From Desulfotignum sp. (GTDB taxonomy: Bacteria; Desulfobacterota; Desulfobacteria; Desulfobacterales; Desulfobacteraceae), in the NCBI GenBank assembly GCA_011390235.1, contig JAABSS010000007.1:1-7606 (forward strand): a DNA stretch of 7,606 nt, in the 5' to 3' direction. Shown one piece after another: positions 1-5,344 of the stretch. Every line of letters starts with the position of its first letter. Position 1 is the first letter of the stretch. A program made the translations under genes and the position numbers. Under the pieces are notes generated by a model. That model worked only from the letters and a program-made list of their open reading frames with translations. It did no database searches and was not told the origin of the DNA.

Positions 1-596
1 GATACAGCAGAACCCTGCGGCTTCGGGTTGAAAATGAAGACTGCTGGAAAAAACTTCTGGATCAGGGGATTCCTGTGCTGTTGTGCACCTGGCACCAGCA
101 GTTTTTTTCCGCCATCAGGCATTTTAAAACCTATGCCGGCTACAACCCCGGGCTGATGATTTCCCGAAGCCATGACGGGGACCTCATATCCGGGGTGGCC
201 AACCGGGTGGGATGGCATACCCCGCGCGGGTCTTCTTCCCGGGGGGGGAAAGAAGCCATGCATGCCATGATCGCCCATTTAAAAGAATACGGATTCGGCG
301 CCCATATTCTGGATGGTCCCAGGGGCCCCATGGGGAAAATAAAACCCGGGGTCATCCGCATGGCCCATGCAGCCGGGGCCAGGGTGGTGCCGTTTACGGT
401 GACGGCAGACAATGCCTGGTTCTTTCATTCCTGGGACCGGTTCATGCTGCCCAGACCGTTTTCCCGGGTATGTATCACCTTTGGGCCCGAGGTTGTGCTG
501 GACCCGGTTGATAATTCTGAAGGGTTTGAGCAGCAGCGCCGGGATCTGGAGAAACTGCTTCTGCCCAGATTGTTTCATCTTTGCAACAAGGAGTGA
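1..596 (+). CDS. DUF374 / lysophospholipid acyltransferase-like protein (5' end missing)
   Basis: The reading frame is open from base 3 at the window edge to TGA at 594-596, so the N-terminus lies outside the window and about 197 codons are visible. The conserved blocks of the DUF374 branch of the LPLAT superfamily appear in order: a CTWHQQFF block (bases 84-107), which fits the acceptor/catalytic histidine region; SRSHDGDLI followed by RGSSSRGG; then ILDGPRGP and KPGVIRMAHAAGARVVPF; and near the end SWDRFMLPRPFSR. Members of this family are thought to transfer acyl chains to lipid acceptors at the inner membrane, but most DUF374 proteins have no proven substrate. The Met at base 75 is internal, because family-like sequence (LRLRVEN...W..LL..G.PV) precedes it. 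A run of eight G lies at 241-248 inside the conserved RGG motif. The next gene starts 4 bp after the stop, so the two are probably co-transcribed. The family call is secure; the exact acyltransferase role is not. Confidence 0.88.
   Translation, partial: YSRTLRLRVENEDCWKKLLDQGIPVLLCTWHQQFFSAIRHFKTYAGYNPGLMISRSHDGDLISGVANRVGWHTPRGSSSRGGKEAMHAMIAHLKEYGFGAHILDGPRGPMGKIKPGVIRMAHAAGARVVPFTVTADNAWFFHSWDRFMLPRPFSRVCITFGPEVVLDPVDNSEGFEQQRRDLEKLLLPRLFHLCNKE
588..593 (+). promoter_or_regulatory. Ribosome binding site for the zinc-ribbon membrane protein
   Basis: AAGGAG lies inside the last codons of the acyltransferase-like gene, 7 nt before the ATG at 601. It fixes the start of the next gene at 601, although the same frame stays open upstream to about base 412. 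Confidence 0.8.
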
Positions 597-600
597 TTTT

Positions 601-972
601 ATGGAAGAAAAACCGCTGCCTTCTGTGTTTTTTCATTTTCGGTTCAAGTTTCTGGCCATTACCTGCATTGCATTTCTCATGTTTGTCATCCTGTCGAGTT
701 CTTCTGATTTCAGTCAGTTTGCCGACAGTATGCAGTTCAAGCTCATGGGCCCGTTTTTCGTCATCTCAGGACTGATGTTTCTGGTATTCAGAAAGTTTCC
801 CATAAAGTGTCCCCATTGCGCCAGGGTGATTCCCACCAGAAAAGACTGGACCTGTCCCAATTGCAAAAAAAAACAGGGCAAAGACCGGTACCTGTCGGAA
901 AAATGCGTCCACTGCCGGGAAATGGCAGCCACCAGTTCCTGTGATTTGTGTAAAAAAACATTCAGATTATAA
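601..972 (+). CDS. Small membrane protein with two zinc-ribbon CxxC pairs
   Basis: This gene encodes 123 residues, with the start chosen from the AAGGAG at 588-593. Two hydrophobic segments are visible at about residues 15-33 and 48-64, so the protein is probably a two-span inner-membrane hairpin. The cytoplasmic tail is basic and Cys-rich: CPHC (70-73) with CPNC (85-88) form one likely four-Cys zinc site, and CVHC (102-105) with CDLC (114-117) form a second. The pattern resembles double zinc ribbons, which usually act as structural or protein/nucleic-acid docking modules. I do not recognise a named family and assign no function. It lies 4 bp after the acyltransferase-like gene, so a role linked to the envelope or to that enzyme is possible but unproven. 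The stop codon lies at the junction of an exact 14-bp tandem repeat. Nine A occur in a row in the CKKKQ codons near 865-873. Confidence 0.8.
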   Translation: MEEKPLPSVFFHFRFKFLAITCIAFLMFVILSSSSDFSQFADSMQFKLMGPFFVISGLMFLVFRKFPIKCPHCARVIPTRKDWTCPNCKKKQGKDRYLSEKCVHCREMAATSSCDLCKKTFRL

Positions 973-984
973 CATTCAGATTAT
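957..984. repeat. Exact 14-bp tandem duplication across a stop codon
   Basis: The unit AACATTCAGATTAT occurs at 957-970 and again directly at 971-984 with no mismatch. The first copy encodes the last residues of the zinc-ribbon protein, and its final T starts the TAA stop at 970-972. If one copy were removed, the frame would read TTA TAG and the protein would be unchanged. This looks like a recent slippage duplication that selection tolerates. Confidence 0.9.
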
Positions 985-987
985 AGA

Positions 988-1005
988 CTGGTCAGCCGGG
1001 TTTTT
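988..1005 (+). terminator. Weak possible terminator after the plus-strand pair
   Basis: A short stem (CTGG / CCGG with a TCAG loop, including one G-T pair, 988-999) is followed by GTTTTT at 1000-1005. It sits in the 42-bp gap between the convergent gene sets. The stem is only 4 bp, so this is a weak candidate; no comparable signal is visible for the minus-strand transcripts that arrive here. Confidence 0.25.
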
Positions 1006-1014
1006 GAGAAGGAA

Positions 1015-2469
1015 TTACACCACCCCGGTGAACTCCAAGTTCAGTTTCTGCTGGAAACTTTCAATGGTCTTGAAAATTTCTTTGAGCATATGCCGATCCA
1101 GGTGGGACAGATTGTCCGGATTGATGTAATTGTCCGGCGGGGTGCCTTCATCCATGATATTGGTGATCTGGCGGCGGAACCGCATCTTCATCAGAAAATT
1201 ATAGGACTGGACGATGTTGTGGTATTCTTTGCCGGTGATGGCATGTGTGGTGTACAGCCGGAACATTCGGGCCAGGGTATTGGTCTGATAAATATTGTTT
1301 TTCAGGGCATAGACCCGGGTGACGTCCGTGATGGGCAGCATGGCATACTTGATGTCAAAGGAATCTTTGTGTTTGCCTTCCGATTCCACCCGGAGTTTGC
1401 CGAACAAACCGATGGGAGGCCTGAAATACAGGGCGTTTTCCGTCATGTTCCGCAGAAAGCCGGACCATCCCTGGAGGGATGCAAACAGGGAATCCTTGAG
1501 CTGTTCAGACAGGGACAGATCACCATAGGTGCCTTTAAAATCAAAAAAAATACTGGAATACAACAGGTCTTCAGGCTTGGCCTTGCGGATCCAGGTATGA
1601 AAATACTGTTTCCAGACAGACAGGGGCTGGCACCATTTCGGGTTCTGGGCCATGTTGTTCCCATCACAGAACCGGTAGCCGGCCATATCCAGCCGGGAAC
1701 AGACAAGCTCTGCCAAATGTGTGAAATATACTTTGGCCTTTTTTGCATCTGTTTCTGATGCCGGGTCTGCATACACAATGGCATTGTCCTGGTCAGAAAC
1801 CAGGGTCTGTTCCTCCCTGCCTTCCGATCCCATGGTCAGAAAAACGAATGCACAGGGAGGGGGCCCTGTTTCCGCCAGGGAAAAGGCCATGATTTTTTCC
1901 AGGATGGCATCGGAAAAGGTGGTGATCAGCCGGGTGACATGTTCCGGGTTCACCCCGTTGCTGATGGGTTCTAAAAGCATACGGCACAGTTTTGCATGGA
2001 TATTTTCAAGATCAGCCATCTTTTCAGCGGAGGTCACGGATTTCAACAGCAAAAATGTGGCCTTGGTCTGGGCGACGATCAGGTCTTTTTCAGAGATGAT
2101 GCCGGATATATCTCCGGATTTTCCGCACACGGCCAGGTGGCGCTTGTCCTTGTCAATCATGGTCAAGAAGGCTTCAAATACCTGACAGTCCGCGGATATG
2201 GTGATCACCGGCGATGACATCACCGCAGAAACCGCGGTGTCAGGGGCCAGGTCCTGTGCCAGCACTTTCTGCCGTAGGTCTGCATCCGTGACAATGCCTG
2301 TGATCTGCCGGTCTGCATCTTTTACCAGGATGACACCGGCATTGTTCCGACTCATTTTTCCGGCGGCTGTTTTCACCGGCGTGTCCATGGGACAGGTGAC
2401 GATATTGGGCCGGAAGATGGCAGATACCGGCTGGTTGAAAAATGTTAGTTGGGAGTGTTCTTCTTTCAT
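1015..2469 (-). CDS. CBS-pair / DUF294 nucleotidyltransferase-like signalling protein
   Basis: This gene encodes 484 residues, probably cytoplasmic. Residues about 18-70 and 83-135 form a tandem CBS pair (..ITGIVTDADLR.. and ..ISGIISEKDLI..), a module that typically binds adenine nucleotides. Residues about 155-290 match the DUF294 putative nucleotidyltransferase domain: GSEGREEQT (214-222) followed by D226 and D228 mirrors the GS..R.E...D.D metal site of the GlnD/GlnE type. Residues about 320-465 fit the DUF294 C-terminal substrate-binding helical domain. Many relatives of about 600-640 residues carry a cyclic-nucleotide-binding domain before the CBS pair; it is absent here. I prefer the ATG at 2469, which overlaps the upstream stop as ATGA and has GGGGG just upstream; an in-frame ATG at 2481 lacks a ribosome site. 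It is the last gene of the minus-strand set and is probably translationally coupled to the LemA-like gene. The nucleotide-transfer target is unknown. Confidence 0.88.
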   Translation of the reverse strand: MKEEHSQLTFFNQPVSAIFRPNIVTCPMDTPVKTAAGKMSRNNAGVILVKDADRQITGIVTDADLRQKVLAQDLAPDTAVSAVMSSPVITISADCQVFEAFLTMIDKDKRHLAVCGKSGDISGIISEKDLIVAQTKATFLLLKSVTSAEKMADLENIHAKLCRMLLEPISNGVNPEHVTRLITTFSDAILEKIMAFSLAETGPPPCAFVFLTMGSEGREEQTLVSDQDNAIVYADPASETDAKKAKVYFTHLAELVCSRLDMAGYRFCDGNNMAQNPKWCQPLSVWKQYFHTWIRKAKPEDLLYSSIFFDFKGTYGDLSLSEQLKDSLFASLQGWSGFLRNMTENALYFRPPIGLFGKLRVESEGKHKDSFDIKYAMLPITDVTRVYALKNNIYQTNTLARMFRLYTTHAITGKEYHNIVQSYNFLMKMRFRRQITNIMDEGTPPDNYINPDNLSHLDRHMLKEIFKTIESFQQKLNLEFTGVV

Positions 2470-3038
2470 TTCAGCCCCCATGGTGCAAAACAGGTCACAT
2501 CAATCAAGGGAAAATCCAGATGATCCAGGTTGAACCATCTGGCGGTGAGAAACCCGGGGAAAACGGTTTTTCTGTTTTTAAAATATGCAGCCTCCTTGTT
2601 GTAGCGCCTGGCAGAATAGATGGTTTTCAGGTAAAGGCCTGCCATCTCTTTGGACAGGGAGTGGTTTTTCCCCATTGCAGCTGTCAGGCTGTCCATGTCT
2701 TTTGCCAGACGGGCCTGGGTCTCTTCAAAGGCGGTCACAAGATCCGGGTCAAGGGGGGCATCAGATGCCTGGAACCGGGTCAGGATGGCCTGAATCTGTC
2801 GGGCATTCTCCTCCATTCGGGAAATCTCCTGGCCGTCTATGGTCTCCGGTGCCCGGGAAAGCAGTTGATGGACAAGTTGCAGCTGGTCCATACAGGCGGT
2901 AACCATAAGATCTTTGCCAGCATTGATGCGGTTTTTGGACCGCAGCATGCTGGTATAACTGCCGAATATTACACAGAAAAGCACAATTGACAGGGCAACG
3001 GAAAATAGGCCTGCAACGATCAGCCAGGGTTTATTCAT
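2466..3038 (-). CDS. LemA-like membrane-anchored protein
   Basis: This gene encodes 190 residues. Residues about 5-27 form a hydrophobic N-terminal membrane anchor. After it, SYTSMLRSKNRINAG (about 27-41) resembles the LemA opening block (YN.L..L+N.V..A), then come predicted long helices. The end, YSARRYNKEAAYF followed by FPGFLTARWF (about 141-169), matches the LemA C-terminal signature in which a YN motif precedes a FP...A..F segment. LemA proteins are helical-bundle proteins with a small exposed N-terminus; their biochemical role is poorly known, though some are linked to envelope stress or peptide processing. This copy is divergent in the middle. The start at 3038 is chosen because GGAGG lies 7 nt upstream; Met codons at 3077 and 3098 in the same frame have poor ribosome sites. 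It follows the exonuclease fusion gene by 76 bp and overlaps the DUF294 gene by 4 bp (ATGA). Its presence in this cluster suggests a membrane or scaffold role for the signalling proteins, which is inference. Confidence 0.72.
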   Translation of the reverse strand: MNKPWLIVAGLFSVALSIVLFCVIFGSYTSMLRSKNRINAGKDLMVTACMDQLQLVHQLLSRAPETIDGQEISRMEENARQIQAILTRFQASDAPLDPDLVTAFEETQARLAKDMDSLTAAMGKNHSLSKEMAGLYLKTIYSARRYNKEAAYFKNRKTVFPGFLTARWFNLDHLDFPLIDVTCFAPWGLK

Positions 3039-3045
3039 GAACTCG

Positions 3046-3050
3046 CCTCC
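3046..3050 (-). promoter_or_regulatory. Ribosome binding site deciding the LemA-like start
   Basis: The minus strand reads GGAGG, 7 nt before the ATG at 3038. It supports starting the protein at MNKPW rather than 20 residues earlier, and places the membrane anchor right at the N-terminus as expected for LemA proteins. Confidence 0.8.
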
Positions 3051-3114
3051 GGTTGTAAGATTAACCTGTTTTTGCATAAGTACTTCCAGCCCTACCATGT
3101 GTTGTACCGATTAA

Positions 3115-5148
3115 TCAATATTTTACTCTTGCATAATAGGATTTTTTTGATGCAGTGATGGCATCCCCCAGGGTGAGAATGCCGTTGCTGTTCAAAACAG
3201 GGATCAGTTTTAAAAAGATCTGTGCCGTGGAAACGGCATCCCCAAGGGCTGTGTGCCGGCCGATAATGTCTATGCCCAGCCGTTTTGCAATGTTTTCCAT
3301 GTCATGCTGTTCATGGATGGGATGCAGGATAGCGGACAAAAGCAGGGTATCTAAAATGGGGTTGGTAAACTGTATGTTTGTTGTTTTTTTCTTGAGTGCG
3401 AGCATTTTCATGTCAAAGGCAATATTGTGTCCCACCAGAACAGTGTCGGCCACAAACTGCCGGAACCGGGGCAGCACTTTTTCTATAGGGTCTTTTTCCG
3501 CCACCATTTCATGGTTGATGCCGTGAATCCGGTAGGATGCCATGGGAATATCCCGCCTGGGGTCCACCAGTTCTTCAAAAATATCCTTGAACAGGACCCG
3601 GTTGTTCACTATTCTTACAGCACCTATGGAAATGATCTCATCTCCGCCTTCCGGATTCAGACCGGTTGTTTCCGTATCAAAAACCGTATAGGAGATCTCT
3701 TTTAACCGGGTATCCAGCAGGCTTTTGTCCCGGTCTTTGAACTGGAACAGGTCAAAATCATAAAATTCCGGCCGGGACCCTGCCATGACCGGTATCCGGT
3801 GTTTTGCCGCCACCGATGTTTCAGCGCTTTTTCTGACAGACAAAATGATATGGGCACTGGTGTTTTCATCAGAAACCAGGATGTCAAACCGGGTGTTGTT
3901 GAGTTTGAGAACCGATTCAAATCCGGGCAGGGTATTGATGTGCTGGTACTTGATGGTTTCAAGGTCTGCAATGTTTACAGGGGTATCTTCCCAGGTAATA
4001 TCACACCTGATCCGGTCATGGTCGGTTGACGCTGCCAGGTCGAATTCCGACCGGCCTGTGAGCCGGGCCAGGGCATTGAACAAAAACACGAACGCCTGGG
4101 TCAGAGAATAGGTGTCTGCCATGATCCGTTCGTTTTGTGCCCGGTTATATACATTGATCCGGATATCATGAAGATGGCCTGACAGTTTTTGCACCCGGAA
4201 AAGAAATTGTGCCAGATCCAGCCGGGTTAAGGGCAGGCGGGAGAGAAAAATATCCTGGATGGTATCGGACAGTTTGTGAAAACCCTCTGCTGCAGGCGTA
4301 TGTTTTTCCATTGCCTGGTGAAACTGTGCCAGATGGTTCTGGATGGATTCATATTTTTTGATATCCTGGGAGATCTCCTGGAATGCCAGAATGAATCCGG
4401 TCATCTGGTTGTTTTTGTCCAGGACCGGTATGGTTTCCACACTGATCAGGCAATGGGTGAAAACCGGGGTGATAAAATAGGAACCTGCACTGTTTTCCCC
4501 TGATGTCAGCTGTTCTGTGATCTCTTCCATGGCATGGGCGATGAGATCCTTGTCCACCAGGTGAAAAATGGACCGGCCCAGGCCCATGAAATGTTCGGTT
4601 TTTTTCAGGTCCGTGGTGGGGGTGAATATTTTTTTGGCCAGAGAATTGTACAGCAGAATCCGGCCGCTGGTGTTGCAGATGATCACCCCCTGGGGCAGTT
4701 CTCCCATGATGGCGGCCAGCAGGTTTCTTTCCTGTTCGGTTTCTTTTCTGGCAGCCAGCACCTGGTGGGCAATGGTCTGGTCCTGTTTTTCAAATATGTC
4801 GGCAAAGGTGTTGATGGTTCTGGCCAGGGCCTGGATGTCCAGATTTCCTCTCACAGGGATGCGCAAAGCAGGGTTGGATGCATAGATCATGGCAACTTCG
4901 GCAGATATTTTTTTCACCGGTTTGATGTAATTGGCATACACCAGGTCTGATGCGGCCCAGAACACCAGGCACAGCAGAAGAAATCCGCCCAGCAGCACCA
5001 CGGTATGGTTTTTACAGATGGCTGTCACTGCCTTGGCCTGGTCAGGGGTCAGGTGCAGCCAGATATACACAGCCATACCTGCGAAAATCAGGAAAATGAT
5101 GCCCGCACCTGCCAGGGCGAATATCCAGAATCGGTGGCTCAGGGTCAT
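3115..5148 (-). CDS. Membrane HAMP-PAS / degenerate kinase-like protein fused to a DEDDh (DnaQ-type) 3'-5' exonuclease
   Basis: This gene encodes 677 residues. Two membrane spans (about 7-30 and 48-72) flank a short loop. A HAMP-like helical region (about 74-120, with the NLDIQALARTINTFAD block) and a probable coiled coil lead to a PAS domain (about 140-262; LPQGVIICNTSGRILLYN). Residues about 265-340 sit where a kinase dimerisation helix pair would be, but I see no H-box. Residues about 343-440 resemble a decayed HATPase domain: an N-box-like LTQAFVFLFNALARL is visible, but the glycine-rich ATP-binding boxes are missing. Residues about 485-650 form a DnaQ-like exonuclease with all five expected catalytic residues: D491 and E493 (FDTETTGLNP), D579 (GHNIAFD), H632 and D637 (GRHTALGD). 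The likely role is a membrane sensor whose output is hydrolysis of 3' ends or small nucleotides; the substrate is unknown. The ATG at 5148 is the only reasonable start, as an in-frame stop lies at 5206-5208, yet no Shine-Dalgarno is visible and a terminator-like hairpin ends 14 nt upstream. Confidence 0.9.
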   Translation of the reverse strand: MTLSHRFWIFALAGAGIIFLIFAGMAVYIWLHLTPDQAKAVTAICKNHTVVLLGGFLLLCLVFWAASDLVYANYIKPVKKISAEVAMIYASNPALRIPVRGNLDIQALARTINTFADIFEKQDQTIAHQVLAARKETEQERNLLAAIMGELPQGVIICNTSGRILLYNSLAKKIFTPTTDLKKTEHFMGLGRSIFHLVDKDLIAHAMEEITEQLTSGENSAGSYFITPVFTHCLISVETIPVLDKNNQMTGFILAFQEISQDIKKYESIQNHLAQFHQAMEKHTPAAEGFHKLSDTIQDIFLSRLPLTRLDLAQFLFRVQKLSGHLHDIRINVYNRAQNERIMADTYSLTQAFVFLFNALARLTGRSEFDLAASTDHDRIRCDITWEDTPVNIADLETIKYQHINTLPGFESVLKLNNTRFDILVSDENTSAHIILSVRKSAETSVAAKHRIPVMAGSRPEFYDFDLFQFKDRDKSLLDTRLKEISYTVFDTETTGLNPEGGDEIISIGAVRIVNNRVLFKDIFEELVDPRRDIPMASYRIHGINHEMVAEKDPIEKVLPRFRQFVADTVLVGHNIAFDMKMLALKKKTTNIQFTNPILDTLLLSAILHPIHEQHDMENIAKRLGIDIIGRHTALGDAVSTAQIFLKLIPVLNSNGILTLGDAITASKKSYYARVKY

Positions 5149-5150
5149 GG

Positions 5151-5198
5151 GTACAAAAAATAAAGAATTCCGGACAAAGGGCTTTGTCCGGAATTCTT
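5151..5198 (-). terminator. Strong hairpin terminator or attenuator between transporter and signalling genes
   Basis: AAGAATTCCGGACAAAG at 5163-5179 and its exact reverse complement at 5182-5198 form a 17-bp perfect stem around two G; in RNA the top pairs would open to give a normal loop. On the minus strand the stem is followed by TTATTTTTTG, a U-rich tract, so it should work as an intrinsic terminator for the symporter and 28-residue genes. On the plus strand only two T follow, so it is directional. The next gene starts 14 nt past the stem with no room for a separate promoter. Transcripts of the three downstream genes must therefore read through this site or start inside or upstream of it, so I read it as a partial terminator that lowers their level relative to the transporter. 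Confidence 0.85.
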
Positions 5199-5225
5199 CC
5201 TGGTATTATAGATTATGATATGTGA

Positions 5226-5312
5226 TTATCCCCACCATCCCCAGCCGAATGAGGCCACGAACAGTACGCAGAAAATGAGGGTTGCAATAAGGTATTTGTC
5301 TTCCAGTTCCAT
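5226..5312 (-). CDS. 28-residue single-span membrane protein, likely symporter accessory peptide
   Basis: This short open frame begins ATG at 5312 and ends TAA at 5226-5228. Its ribosome site AAGGAG (5320-5325) sits 7 nt upstream. The peptide starts MELEDKY, continues with one hydrophobic stretch (about residues 7-22, including the single Cys15), and ends in GWGWWG. That is a charged head, one membrane span and an aromatic-glycine tail. It follows the symporter stop by 32 bp and is followed by a terminator hairpin, so it is almost certainly in the symporter transcript. I recall that tiny proteins next to SSS transporters are sometimes annotated as symporter small accessory proteins; I could not check this. 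By analogy with other small membrane peptides it could stabilise or tune the transporter. It is too short for most gene callers. Confidence 0.8.
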   Translation of the reverse strand: MELEDKYLIATLIFCVLFVASFGWGWWG

Positions 5313-5319
5313 GGTGAAT

Positions 5320-5325
5320 CTCCTT
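5320..5325 (-). promoter_or_regulatory. Ribosome binding site of the 28-residue gene
   Basis: The minus strand reads AAGGAG, 7 nt before the ATG at 5312. This near-consensus site, placed in the short gap after the symporter, is the main evidence that the small frame is translated. Confidence 0.8.
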
Positions 5326-5344
5326 GATTTATAAGGTTGTCAAA

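Noticed and set aside
241..248. Run of eight G as a possible phase-variation tract
   Set aside because: It encodes the conserved RGG residues and the frame is intact; one G run in a housekeeping-like gene is weak evidence for switching.
412..600. In-frame extension of the zinc-ribbon gene upstream to base 412
   Set aside because: It overlaps the well-conserved acyltransferase-like frame, has no membrane-protein-like sequence, and a clear ribosome site fixes the start at 601.
1090..1758. Long plus-strand open frame of 222 codons opposite the DUF294 gene
   Set aside because: It is a shadow of the conserved minus-strand frame, with no ribosome site and no recognisable motifs.
4534..4950. Plus-strand open frame of 138 codons opposite the PAS region
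   Set aside because: It is antisense to a strongly supported gene and its composition mirrors complement codons; no family features are seen.
5163..5198. Hairpin as a mobile-element end or engineered EcoRI site
   Set aside because: GAATTC occurs in both arms, but the stem with a one-sided U-rich tract after a gene end is explained by a terminator; no transposase or target duplication is present.
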